Shown piece by piece: positions 43,096 through 51,076 of a stretch of DNA of 64,000 nt. Source of the DNA: an uncultured Chitinophaga sp. Its GTDB lineage: Bacteria > Bacteroidota > Bacteroidia > Chitinophagales > Chitinophagaceae. The stretch lies in NCBI RefSeq assembly GCF_937898475.1, contig NZ_CALEJS010000042.1, forward strand, positions 124,001-188,000. Reading direction: 5' to 3'. The notes beneath the pieces are model-generated. The model saw only the letters and a program-made list of their open reading frames with translations. It had not been told where the DNA came from and searched no databases. How positions within the stretch are numbered: the stretch's first letter is position 1; every line of letters starts with the position of its first letter. The position numbers and the translations under genes were made by a program.

Positions 43096-44223
43096 TTAGT
43101 TTAAGAATGATTTAACTGAATTAATAATGTACTCTTGTTGATCCTGATCCATTTCAGTGTGTATCGGTAAGGAGATGACCTTGGCGGTCAGTGCGTCAGT
43201 AACAGGTAAATTAAATGCAGCTCCCCCAAAGTCTGCAAACATCTTTTGCCGGTGAGCAGGTACCGGGTAATAGATCATAGAGGGGATATTGCGCTCCTGC
43301 AGGAACTTTTGCAGCTCATCCCTGCTGGCGCCGTTCAATTGTAAAGTGTATTGATGGTAAACGTGATAGCTGTAAGGCACACGACCGGGTGTGGTGATCT
43401 GCGGCACATTGGCAAAGGCAGCATCATAGGCGTCTGCCACTGCGCGGCGGGCGTTGATATACTCATCCAGCAGGGGCAGTTTTATACGCAGCACCGCTGC
43501 CTGCAGGGTGTCCAGGCGGGAGTTCAGGCCTACCACATCATGGTAATAGCGGGCAGATTGGCCATGGTTGGCCACCATTCGCATTTGTGCGGCCAGGGTA
43601 TCGTCGTTGGTGAAGACGGCGCCGCCGTCACCGTAACATCCCAGATTTTTGGAGGGAAAGAAGGAGGTACAGCCGATGTGACCGATGGTACCGGTCTTTT
43701 TAACCGTTCCGTTCTTAAAGGTATAAGTACCACCTATGGCCTGGGCATTGTCTTCTATGACGGGAACGTTATATTTTTCAGCAATGGCCATCAGCGGTTC
43801 CATGTCAGCGCTTTGCCCGTACAGGTGTACCGGAACAATGGCTTTGGTTTTTGGTGTGATGGCTTTTTCAACCGCAACAGGGTCCAGGCAGTAAGTTACA
43901 GGGTCTATATCCACGAATACCGGTTTCAGTTGCAGCAGGGCGATCACCTCTGCGGTGGCAATGAACGTAAAGGAGGGGGTGATCACTTCGTCGCCGGGTT
44001 GTAAACCTAATGCCATCATGGCTATCTGCAATGCGTCTGTACCGTTGGCACAGGGTATAACGTGTTTAATATCCAGGTATTGCTGCAGTTCCTGTGCAAA
44101 CTGCTGAACAGGGGCGCCGTTTATGAAGGCGGCATTCTCTAGCACCTCATGGATAGCAGCGTCAACCTGCGGTTTTATCTTTGCATACTGACGTTTCAGA
44201 TCCACCATTTGAATAGGAACCAT
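43096..44223 (-). CDS. DegT/DnrJ/EryC1/StrS-family sugar aminotransferase
   Basis: The 375-residue PLP enzyme transfers an amino group to a keto sugar nucleotide. It has the N-terminal MVDLKRQYAKIKPQVDAAIH, CANGTDALQIAMMALGLQPG, ITPSFTFIATAEVIALL, the PLP-phosphate-site ED in PVIEDNAQAIGG and the lysine in FFPSKNLGCYGDGGA. It resembles WlbE/WbpE-type aminotransferases of 2,3-diamino sugars, but the substrate is not fixed by sequence. First gene of the operon, with promoter at 44258-44265. Confidence 0.9.
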   Translation of the reverse strand: MVPIQMVDLKRQYAKIKPQVDAAIHEVLENAAFINGAPVQQFAQELQQYLDIKHVIPCANGTDALQIAMMALGLQPGDEVITPSFTFIATAEVIALLQLKPVFVDIDPVTYCLDPVAVEKAITPKTKAIVPVHLYGQSADMEPLMAIAEKYNVPVIEDNAQAIGGTYTFKNGTVKKTGTIGHIGCTSFFPSKNLGCYGDGGAVFTNDDTLAAQMRMVANHGQSARYYHDVVGLNSRLDTLQAAVLRIKLPLLDEYINARRAVADAYDAAFANVPQITTPGRVPYSYHVYHQYTLQLNGASRDELQKFLQERNIPSMIYYPVPAHRQKMFADFGGAAFNLPVTDALTAKVISLPIHTEMDQDQQEYIINSVKSFLN

Positions 44224-44257
44224 GCGGAATAGGTATTTTAAAATGTTTTAAAGTGTG

Positions 44258-44265
44258 CAAATTTA
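44258..44265 (-). promoter_or_regulatory. Promoter -7 element of the nucleotide-sugar operon
   Basis: Minus strand TAAATTTG, exact TAnnTTTG, 34 nt before the aminotransferase start. It is 25 nt from the divergent waaA -7 element, so the two promoters overlap. Confidence 0.55.
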
Positions 44266-44289
44266 CAAAAATTGGCGTTGGAAGGCGAT

Positions 44290-44297
44290 TATCTTTG
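44290..44297 (+). promoter_or_regulatory. waaA -7 promoter element
   Basis: TATCTTTG, exact TAnnTTTG, 36 nt before ATG 44334. TTG words at 44272 and 44278 are too close for a standard -33 element. Confidence 0.5.
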
Positions 44298-44333
44298 CTG
44301 AAGTATAAAATATAGATAAAACTGAAGATCAGT

Positions 44334-45623
44334 ATGGTGGAAACCTTCATTTACAACATCGGCATCCGGCTGTACCAGGCCGGGGTAAACATCGCCGCGG
44401 CAACCGGTAACCGTAAAGCCCGCCTCTGGCTGGAAGGCCGTAAAGGCTGGGCCGCCAGGATGAAAAGGGAGCTGGAGGGTGAAACCGGCCCCCTGGTATG
44501 GGTACACGCCGCTTCGCTGGGAGAATTTGAACAGGGAAGACCGGTAATGGAAGCGCTGCGCAAACAGTACCCGGGTTATCGCCTGTTACTTACCTTTTAC
44601 TCGCCTTCCGGTTACGAGGTGAGAAAGGATTATAAGGGCGCCGATCATGTGTTTTATCTTCCCCTGGATACACCGGGAAATGCCCGGCAGTTCCTGGATA
44701 TTGTCCGTCCCAGCCTGGCAATTTTCATCAAATATGAGTTCTGGTATCATTTTATGACGGGGCTGTATAAAAGGCAGATACCGTTTGTGCTGATCTCTGC
44801 GATCTTCCGTGAAGACCAGGTCTTCTTTAAATGGCATGGCGGCCTGTTCAGGCGGCTGCTGCGTTTGCTCTCCCATATTTTTGTACAGAATGAGTCATCC
44901 CGTCAGCTGTTGCAGCAGATTGATATTGAGCATGTTACGGTGAGCGGCGATACCCGTTTTGATCGGGTATGGGCCCTGGCACATGAGGCGGTAGAGTTGC
45001 CGCTGGTAAAACAGTTTGTGGGCAACAAACGCACCATTGTAGCCGGCAGTACCTGGGCAAGCGACGAAAGCGCCCTTGCCGCCTGGTGGGCAGGCCATTA
45101 CGAGGCAGACAGGCGTCTGATCATTGCGCCGCATGAGGTGAATGAGCCACACATCAGGAAGCTGCTGGATCTGTTTCCCGGTGCAGTGCGCTATTCGGAA
45201 CTGGGCGGCGCCAGGGTGGAGCACAATGGTTATGAAGGTGAACATCCGGGTACGGTACTGATTATTGACAATGTAGGGATGCTGTCCTCCCTGTACCGTT
45301 ATGCCTGCGTGACGTATATCGGCGGAGGTTTTGATCCGGGGGGGATCCATAACATACTGGAGCCTGCTACTTTCGGTAAGCCCATCGTGTTTGGTCCGGT
45401 GTACGATAAATATGCCGAGGCGGTAGAACTGCTGGCATCCGGCGGCGCGGTCAGCGTGCCCAATGATCCTGCCTTAGCGCAGCAAATGGAGGAACTGCTG
45501 CTGGACGATACATTGTGTACAAGAACGGGAGATGTGGCCAGCAAATATGTTGCAGACAACAAGGGGGCTACAGACAGGATCCTTTCTTATATTCAGGAAA
45601 AGCGCTTTTTAACCAAAGAATAG
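44334..45623 (+). CDS. waaA: 3-deoxy-D-manno-octulosonic acid (Kdo) transferase
   Basis: The 429-residue inner-membrane-associated glycosyltransferase adds Kdo to lipid A precursor. It has the N-terminal membrane anchor region, WVHAASLGEFEQGRPVMEAL, IKYEFWYHFM, the nucleotide-binding VAGSTWASDESAL and FDPGGIHNILEPATFGKPIV. Length is normal for the family. Its last 31 nt overlap the convergent gene at 45593, so both genes read through the same DNA in opposite directions. Confidence 0.95.
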   Translation: MVETFIYNIGIRLYQAGVNIAAATGNRKARLWLEGRKGWAARMKRELEGETGPLVWVHAASLGEFEQGRPVMEALRKQYPGYRLLLTFYSPSGYEVRKDYKGADHVFYLPLDTPGNARQFLDIVRPSLAIFIKYEFWYHFMTGLYKRQIPFVLISAIFREDQVFFKWHGGLFRRLLRLLSHIFVQNESSRQLLQQIDIEHVTVSGDTRFDRVWALAHEAVELPLVKQFVGNKRTIVAGSTWASDESALAAWWAGHYEADRRLIIAPHEVNEPHIRKLLDLFPGAVRYSELGGARVEHNGYEGEHPGTVLIIDNVGMLSSLYRYACVTYIGGGFDPGGIHNILEPATFGKPIVFGPVYDKYAEAVELLASGGAVSVPNDPALAQQMEELLLDDTLCTRTGDVASKYVADNKGATDRILSYIQEKRFLTKE

Positions 45624-46408
45624 AAATGTTGTACCGGCCGGGTATCATCCAGCCATCCCTGCCGGATCTTTAATTCCCTTTCTATCCAGTATTCTGCCTC
45701 CTGCAGGGTGTGGCATTCATTGATCGTTTTGATGGAACGCTCGTACATGTCTACATCACCGCGGAACAGTTCCTGTATGAACTGGAATTTGTCGTTAATG
45801 CCGATGGCTTGTTTAAGGTCTTTCACCGGCATATCGCCAAGCCTGTCTGCCACTTCTGTTATGCTTTGTTTGAGCCTGTCGTTCAGCGAGGTGCTTTTCT
45901 GGGAAACCAGTTCATTGATCTCCCGGCGCAGGCCGTTGGCTTCTTTTGCCCTGGGCGCCGGCGCAGGTTTCTCTACATCAAACAAAGTGGCGGTCACTGG
46001 TTTACGCTCCTGAACAGGCGCCGGAGAAGGAGCAGGAGGCGGCGGAGGCGGAGGCGGCGGTGGCGCAACTTGTACCGGTTCGGGTTGTATGCGTTCAGGT
46101 GCAGGTATGCTGCGCTTTTCGGGCGCAACGGTAGCAGTATCAAGGTGGTTTGAATTCGTATGTCCGTTATGGTGGTGAGCGCCGTTTGTTGCCGCTGCTG
46201 CGGAAACGGTCTGGGCTGCCTGTGAGGGCATGATCACCGCTATAGTGCTCTGTGACGATTTTTGACTTTGATCCTGCGCTTTCTGCAGGGTACGCGCATG
46301 CAACACCTCAACCTGCAAAAGTTGCGCATAATAGGATATGGTTTGCAGGTCTGCGTTGGAATTCTTCAATTCCTGTAATCTGTCAATTAATGCATTGATC
46401 TTTTCCAT
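45593..46408 (-). CDS. Proline-rich protein of unknown function with conserved C-terminal domain
   Basis: The 271-residue protein (ATG 46408) starts with a helical, probably coiled-coil segment (about 1-55). A low-complexity linker includes a run of ten prolines (about residues 118-127), and the C-terminal helical domain (about 165-271) contains LKQSITEVADRLGDMPVKDL and LKQAIGINDKFQFIQELFRG. No signal peptide is evident. I know this C-terminal pattern only as a Bacteroidota conserved domain without a function. The stop lies inside the end of waaA. Confidence 0.7.
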   Translation of the reverse strand: MEKINALIDRLQELKNSNADLQTISYYAQLLQVEVLHARTLQKAQDQSQKSSQSTIAVIMPSQAAQTVSAAAATNGAHHHNGHTNSNHLDTATVAPEKRSIPAPERIQPEPVQVAPPPPPPPPPPAPSPAPVQERKPVTATLFDVEKPAPAPRAKEANGLRREINELVSQKSTSLNDRLKQSITEVADRLGDMPVKDLKQAIGINDKFQFIQELFRGDVDMYERSIKTINECHTLQEAEYWIERELKIRQGWLDDTRPVQHFYSLVKKRFS

Positions 46409-46447
46409 AGTGTCAGGTAGTGCACAAATCATGCTTTAATTATTGAT

Positions 46448-46497
46448 AGTAATCGCAACGTATTGAAGGTAATCACAACCAATCTGTAATTGGTTAA
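46448..46497. promoter_or_regulatory. Operator-like repeats between the proline-rich gene and tdk
   Basis: GTAATCGCAAC (46448-46458) and GTAATCACAAC (46468-46478) are direct repeats 20 bp apart. They run into a perfect dyad AACCAAT-N5-ATTGGTT (46476-46494). The site is in the divergent region of two genes, where a regulator or a cruciform could act. Confidence 0.4.
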
Positions 46498-46571
46498 CGC
46501 TGTGTAGCAGAATTTATTTTATTTGCATAAAGTTAGCGTTTTTAGCGTATTTACTAATAAAAACTGATGAT

Positions 46572-47141
46572 ATGTTTATTGAACCTTCCCTGGCCGGAGA
46601 ACGCAGAGGATGGATTGAAGTGATCTGCGGTTCCATGTTTTCCGGAAAAACGGAAGAGCTGATAAGAAGATTGAAAAGAGCCAGGATAGCCAACCTGAGG
46701 ATTGAGATATTTAAACCGGGTATAGATGTGCGTTATGATGAACAGAATATTGTATCGCACGATGAAAACAAAGTGGTGTCTACCCCGATCGATAACTCTC
46801 AGCAGATATTGCTGCTGGCGCAGGAAGTAGATGTGGTGGGGATAGACGAAGCGCAGTTCTTTGATGCAGAGCTGCCCTATGTTTGCGACCAGCTGGCGCT
46901 GCGCGGTGTACGCGTAATAGTGGCCGGTCTGGATATGGACTACAAAGGGCGCCCTTTTGGCGTGATGCCCGATCTGCTGGCCAAAGCAGACTACATCACC
47001 AAGCTGCACGCTATCTGTGTAAAGTGCGGCAATATTGCAAGTTTTTCCTACCGTAAGGCAGCCGGTAAAGAAACAGTATTACTGGGAGAACAGGATAAAT
47101 ACGAACCCCGTTGCCGGTATTGTTACTACGAAGTGGAATAA
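46572..47141 (+). CDS. tdk: Thymidine kinase
   Basis: The 189-residue type II thymidine kinase phosphorylates thymidine in the salvage pathway. It shows the P-loop GSMFSGKTEELIRRL, VVGIDEAQFFDAELP, the lasso-region LDMDYKGRPFG, and four zinc-binding cysteines (CVKCG and CRYCYYE). Typical length. Convergent with the GtrA gene, 4 nt between the stop codons. Confidence 0.96.
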   Translation: MFIEPSLAGERRGWIEVICGSMFSGKTEELIRRLKRARIANLRIEIFKPGIDVRYDEQNIVSHDENKVVSTPIDNSQQILLLAQEVDVVGIDEAQFFDAELPYVCDQLALRGVRVIVAGLDMDYKGRPFGVMPDLLAKADYITKLHAICVKCGNIASFSYRKAAGKETVLLGEQDKYEPRCRYCYYEVE

Positions 47142-47145
47142 AATT

Positions 47146-47637
47146 TTAGAAAACTTTTAACTTTTCTGGTTTCACTTTAAAGGTGAATTTTTTCTGCGTA
47201 AGATAGCTGAAGCACACAACGAAGAATGTGGTCAGTATTTTCGAAATGGTTGGATAGATGTGGAGATACTCAACAAAGAGTTTCATGAACAGGTAGTTCA
47301 GCAGCAGGCAGGCAGCCACCTGTACAAAGTAGCGGAACAGCTGGATACGACCGCGCAGGTTAGACTCTGAGAATACGATATACTTACTGAGCAGGAAGCC
47401 GGTAGGGAAAGTGATAGACATCGCCATGAACAGCGCTGCTATGGGCGAGCTGATGGTTAGCGAGGGCAGGTGCAGATCCTGCTGATGCAGTACAAAATTG
47501 TACATAATGTAATAAAGCACGATATCCAGCAAGGTATTACCGCCGCCGCAGGCCAGGTAGCGGAAGGTCTGCAGGGGCATTAGCCTGGCGAAGGGCCGGT
47601 AAAAAAAATCTATTACTTGGAGGATAAGGTTCTTCAT
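47146..47637 (-). CDS. GtrA-family membrane protein
   Basis: The 163-residue protein has four membrane segments and the GtrA start RYLACGGGNTLLDIVLYYIM, then SPIAALFMAMSITFPTGFLL and a C-terminal SYLTQKKFTFK. GtrA-like proteins are thought to move or present lipid-linked sugars for cell-surface glycosylation. No glycosyltransferase is next to it. It has its own promoter. Confidence 0.88.
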   Translation of the reverse strand: MKNLILQVIDFFYRPFARLMPLQTFRYLACGGGNTLLDIVLYYIMYNFVLHQQDLHLPSLTISSPIAALFMAMSITFPTGFLLSKYIVFSESNLRGRIQLFRYFVQVAACLLLNYLFMKLFVEYLHIYPTISKILTTFFVVCFSYLTQKKFTFKVKPEKLKVF

Positions 47638-47652
47638 ATTAGAGAATTACTA

Positions 47653-47682
47653 CAAATTTAAAGCTTTTTGCCTGTAAGCCAA
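47653..47682 (-). promoter_or_regulatory. gtrA-family gene promoter
   Basis: Minus strand TAAATTTG (47653-47660) with TTG (47680-47682) 19 nt upstream. The leader would be about 10-12 nt. Confidence 0.5.
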
Positions 47683-47692
47683 CTGCAGGGTA

Positions 47693-49177
47693 TTATCTTA
47701 ATGTTCTTCTTTTTTTCCATTGATGTTCCGGCGCAGTTGTGTTGACCGGTAACTGGGCCGTTTTGCTCTCCTGCCAGATCTGTGCAGCCAGGATAGCTGC
47801 AGCCTGAATGCTTGCAGCATCAGGAGTGTTCAGCAGGGAGGGGGCAAAATACTTGCCAATAAAATGGGTGTCAAATTTACCTTCAATAAAGGCGGAGTGC
47901 TGCAATGCCCAGCGGCCAAAGGGCAGGGTGGTATGGATGCCTTTCACCTGGTACTCATCTATAGCGCGGATAAGGCGTAAACGGGCTTCTTCGCGGTTAT
48001 TGCCCCAGACAATCAGTTTGGCGATCATGGGATCGTAGTAGATGGGAATGTCCATTCCCTGCTCATAGCCGTCATCTACCCGTACGCCATAGCCCTGCGG
48101 GCGGATATAGGTTTCCAGCGTACCGGTGTCAGGCAGGAAGTTATTGGCGGGATCTTCTGCGCAAAGGCGTAATTCTATGGCATGCCCGTTGATCTGCAGG
48201 CTTTCCTGTGTAAAGCTTAATTTTTCTCCCATGGCAATGCGGATCTGCTCTTTTACCAGGTCCAGCCCGGTAATCATCTCTGTGACCGGGTGCTCTACCT
48301 GCAGGCGGGTGTTCATCTCCAGGAAATAGAAATTCAGCGATTCGTCTACCAGGAACTCTACGGTACCGGCTCCGTAATAGTTACAGGCCCGGGCCACATC
48401 GAGGGCACATTTACCCATGGCGGCACGTATGCCGGGCGTTAAGCAGGAGGAGGGCGCTTCTTCTATCAGCTTCTGGTGACGGCGTTGTACACTGCACTCG
48501 CGCTCAAACAGGTACACATAGTTACCATGCTGATCACCCAGGATCTGGATCTCTATATGCCGGGGGGCTCCCACATATTTTTCTATGAACACGGCATCAT
48601 CTCCAAAGGCGTTCATGGCTTCACTTTTAGCCAGCCTGATCTGCTCCGGCAGTTCTTCCTCCCGTTCAACCACGCGCATGCCCTTTCCGCCGCCACCAGC
48701 AGAAGCCTTGATCAGGATGGGGAACCCTGTTTTGCGTACCACCTGCCTGGCTTCTTCAAGATCCCGCAGGGGTGTTTCTGTACCAGGTACCATGGGAACA
48801 CCAAATTGCTGGGCGGCCTGTTTGGCTGCCAGCTTGCTGCCCATCATTTCTATGGACGGGGCGCTGGGGCCTATGAAAATAAGGCCGGCATCCTTTACGG
48901 CCTGGGCAAAACGGGCATTTTCGCTTAAAAAGCCGTAGCCGGGATGAATGGCATCTGCGCCGGTTTGCCGGGCCACTTCAATGATCTTATCACCCAGCAA
49001 ATAAGACTGGCTGGAAGGGGGCGGACCGATACAAACAGCTTCATCTGCATATTGTACAAAAGGCATGGTACGGTCTGCCTCTGAAAAGACAGCCACTGTT
49101 TTGATCCCCATTTCCCTTGCAGAACGCATTACCCGCAAAGCAATCTCCCCGCGGTTCGCCACCAGAATTTTTTGCAT
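47693..49177 (-). CDS. accC: Biotin carboxylase (acetyl/propionyl-CoA carboxylase subunit)
   Basis: The 494-residue ATP-grasp enzyme carboxylates biotin on its carrier protein. It has MQKILVANRGEIALRVMRSA, HPGYGFLSENARFA, the glycine loop KASAGGGGKGMRVV, EMNTRLQVEHPVTE, and RLCAEDPANNFLPD. The product ends with a short extension after the usual biotin carboxylase C-terminal domain and has no biotin carrier domain. ATG 49177 starts exactly at the conserved MQKILVANRGE; an ATG 36 nt upstream is less likely. The carrier and carboxyltransferase genes are not nearby. Confidence 0.93.
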   Translation of the reverse strand: MQKILVANRGEIALRVMRSAREMGIKTVAVFSEADRTMPFVQYADEAVCIGPPPSSQSYLLGDKIIEVARQTGADAIHPGYGFLSENARFAQAVKDAGLIFIGPSAPSIEMMGSKLAAKQAAQQFGVPMVPGTETPLRDLEEARQVVRKTGFPILIKASAGGGGKGMRVVEREEELPEQIRLAKSEAMNAFGDDAVFIEKYVGAPRHIEIQILGDQHGNYVYLFERECSVQRRHQKLIEEAPSSCLTPGIRAAMGKCALDVARACNYYGAGTVEFLVDESLNFYFLEMNTRLQVEHPVTEMITGLDLVKEQIRIAMGEKLSFTQESLQINGHAIELRLCAEDPANNFLPDTGTLETYIRPQGYGVRVDDGYEQGMDIPIYYDPMIAKLIVWGNNREEARLRLIRAIDEYQVKGIHTTLPFGRWALQHSAFIEGKFDTHFIGKYFAPSLLNTPDAASIQAAAILAAQIWQESKTAQLPVNTTAPEHQWKKRRTLR

Positions 49178-49290
49178 GCTGTTGTGATTGTTAAGGAGCG
49201 AATATAGGCACAAATCACAAATACTTGCTAATTAGGCGATGAGTACTATAGCCAACGGCAGTAACCGGGCTGGTTTGAAGCAATGAGTCA

Positions 49291-49389
49291 ACACCTGCTA
49301 AACACTTACATGGCACTCACTAAGCACTCACTAAGCACTCACTAAGCACTTACTAAGCACTTACTAAGCACTTACTAAGCACTTTCTAA
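49291..49389. repeat. Nine tandem 11-bp units, consensus GCACTYACTAA
   Basis: Seven clean units start at 49313, 49324, 49335 (GCACTCACTAA), 49346, 49357, 49368 (GCACTTACTAA) and 49379 (GCACTTTCTAA). Two degenerate ones precede them at 49291 (ACACCTGCTAA) and 49302 (ACACTTACATG). The period is strictly 11 bp over 99 bp. The position is upstream of both accC (minus) and ccmB (plus). Confidence 0.9.
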
Positions 49390-49518
49390 GATGGTACTAA
49401 ATTAACACCCAAGGCATTCGGCGTGTAGATGGCTAGTAAACCCCACGCAGAACTAATGTTGAGCTGGATTTAAGGTGGACCTGAGGTGGACTTGATGCAG
49501 GTTTAAATTGTACCAGTT

Positions 49519-49549
49519 TTTGGGGCGGGCTTGTATTGTCCTATTTTTG
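49519..49549 (+). promoter_or_regulatory. ccmB promoter
   Basis: TTTG (49519-49522), 19-nt spacer, TATTTTTG (49542-49549): full match to the Bacteroidota consensus. ATG 49558 is only 8 nt after the -7 box, so the leader would be a few nucleotides. Confidence 0.75.
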
Positions 49550-49557
49550 CCAGCGAA

Positions 49558-50229
49558 ATGGCACAACAAACCACTGCTCTCCATCGAACGCTTACCCTGG
49601 TAAAGAAAGACCTGGTGCTGGAACTTCGCCAGAAATATGCTTTTTACGGCGTGCTCCTGTATATTATTTCTACTGTATTCGTTATCAATATGATGATGGG
49701 GCACCCGGAAGAACAGATCTGGAATGCCCAGTTCTGGGTAGTACAGCTATTTGTGTCGGTGAACGCCATTGCCAAAAGCTTTATGCAGGAAAGCAGGGGG
49801 CGGCTGCTGTACTTCTATTCGCTGGTGCATCCGCGCAGCTTTATTGCTGCCAAGCTGCTGTATAACATACTGTTAATGGCCATCATGAGTATTATTGCCC
49901 TGGTGAGCTGCCTGATATTCCTGGGTAATCCCATTATCAACGTCTGGTATTTTGTGGGGGTAGTGATGCTGGGGGGCGTCAGCCTTTCGCTGTTATTTAC
50001 CATGCTGGCGGCCATCGCCGCCCAGGCTAACCAGAATGCGGCGCTGATGGCGATCATGGGTTTCCCGATCATGATGCCCCTGCTGATGCTGCTGGCCAAT
50101 ATAGCCCGCTCTGCATTTGTTCCGGTTTTTCAACCCGGCCTGCCTAATATGTTCCTGCTGCTGGCGGGGATGGATGTACTGATCGTGGGCCTGGCCATGA
50201 TACTCTTCCCGTTCCTTTGGAAGGACTAG
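49558..50229 (+). CDS. ccmB: Haem exporter-type ABC permease CcmB (cytochrome c maturation)
   Basis: The 223-residue protein has six membrane segments and CcmB features: LVKKDLVLELRQKYAFYGVL at the N terminus, then QFWVVQLFVSVNAIAKSFMQ and ESRGRLLYFYSLVHPRSFIA. In the Ccm system it forms a complex with CcmA and CcmC that releases haem-loaded CcmE. ATG 49558 is chosen over an upstream TTG because the promoter allows no earlier start. No ccmA is adjacent, as in many Bacteroidota. Confidence 0.9.
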   Translation: MAQQTTALHRTLTLVKKDLVLELRQKYAFYGVLLYIISTVFVINMMMGHPEEQIWNAQFWVVQLFVSVNAIAKSFMQESRGRLLYFYSLVHPRSFIAAKLLYNILLMAIMSIIALVSCLIFLGNPIINVWYFVGVVMLGGVSLSLLFTMLAAIAAQANQNAALMAIMGFPIMMPLLMLLANIARSAFVPVFQPGLPNMFLLLAGMDVLIVGLAMILFPFLWKD

Positions 50230-50352
50230 AACGTTTGAGCGTTTAATAGTTTGACAGTTTGAGGGTTCGTAAACGGTTCAGGCCCTTAAACCTTGAAACG
50301 TTCAAACTTTTAAACCTTCAATCTGTCCAACTTTCAAACCGTCAAACTCCCC
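50230..50352. repeat. Imperfect hairpin array built on the word GTTTGA between ccmB and ccmC
   Basis: The left half (50230-50280) repeats GTTTGA-type words (CGTTTGAGC, AGTTTGACAG, AGTTTGAGGG) and the right half (50281-50349) contains the reverse complements (GTTCAAAC, TTCAATC, TTTCAAACC, GTCAAACTC). Similar word-built hairpins occur at 52771-52840 and 62738-62822. Confidence 0.65.
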
Positions 50353-50359
50353 AACTAAT

Positions 50360-50390
50360 TTTGTGATTAGTGATAAAACCTGTAGGTTTG
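50360..50390 (+). promoter_or_regulatory. ccmC promoter
   Basis: TTTG (50360-50363), 19-nt spacer, TAGGTTTG (50383-50390): full consensus. The leader to ATG 50414 is about 20 nt. ccmC therefore has its own start signal, separate from ccmB. Confidence 0.75.
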
Positions 50391-50413
50391 CCCCCAATAT
50401 AGATGACAAAAAA

Positions 50414-51076
50414 ATGGCAAAACATTGGTGGAAAGCGCTGGCGGTACTACTGCTTTTATTCACACTCATAGCGGGGTTCCTGGTGAAGATACCCGCGATA
50501 GAGAATAACGAACAATCCACGCGTAATCTCTTCTTTCATGTACCGATGTGGATAAGCATGTATACGCTGTTCACCATCTCCGTAGTCAATTCCGTTCTTT
50601 ATCTCACTAAATACGATCTGAAAAAAGACATACTGGCCAGTTCTGCAGCCAATGTGGGTGTATTGTTCGGCGTTATGGGCTTTACTACAGGTTCGGTATG
50701 GGCTACGTACACCTGGGGCAGTACCCTCACCAATGATCCCAAGCAGATCGCTACGGCGGTGGCGCTGCTGATCTACATGGCCTACCTGGTGTTGCGCCTG
50801 TCTATACATGATATTGACAAAAGGGCAAGAGTATCGGCCATTTACAACATATTCGCCTTTGCAATGTTAATTCCTTTGACCTATATCATCCCCCGTATGG
50901 TAGATTCCCTGCATCCGGGCAGTGCAAGCAGTCCGGGGTTCCGCTCCCAGGATACCGACGGCACACTGATGATGGTATTCTATCCCGCTTTTACCGGCTG
51001 GACATTACTGGGCGTATGGATCTATACCTTGCGCGTACGCTATAAGAGACTTGAGCTTAAAAATATTTTTAAATGA
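50414..51076 (+). CDS. ccmC: Cytochrome c biogenesis protein CcmC (CcsA-type haem handler)
   Basis: The 220-residue integral membrane protein has six helices and the tryptophan-rich haem-handling signature of this superfamily, here reduced to GSVWATYTWGSTLTNDPKQI. Histidines flank it (FFHVPMWISMY; HDIDKRARVSA). It should pass haem to CcmE. The stop overlaps the next start by 4 nt. Confidence 0.9.
   Translation: MAKHWWKALAVLLLLFTLIAGFLVKIPAIENNEQSTRNLFFHVPMWISMYTLFTISVVNSVLYLTKYDLKKDILASSAANVGVLFGVMGFTTGSVWATYTWGSTLTNDPKQIATAVALLIYMAYLVLRLSIHDIDKRARVSAIYNIFAFAMLIPLTYIIPRMVDSLHPGSASSPGFRSQDTDGTLMMVFYPAFTGWTLLGVWIYTLRVRYKRLELKNIFK

Larger units (their letters stand above)
49178..49557. other. 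380-bp intergenic region with an 11-bp repeat array and the ccmB promoter
   Basis: The region is dominated by tandem 11-bp units (49291-49389). A short second motif, AGGTGGAC/AGGTGGAC (49473-49490), is a near-tandem 14-bp repeat before the ccmB promoter. No gene is visible. Confidence 0.6.

Noticed and set aside
43351..44004. 217-codon plus-strand frame opposite the sugar aminotransferase
   Set aside because: Opposite a complete conserved gene in an operon; composition is atypical.
49291..49389. CRISPR array
   Set aside because: The 11-bp units are directly adjacent with no spacers, and no cas genes are present in the window.
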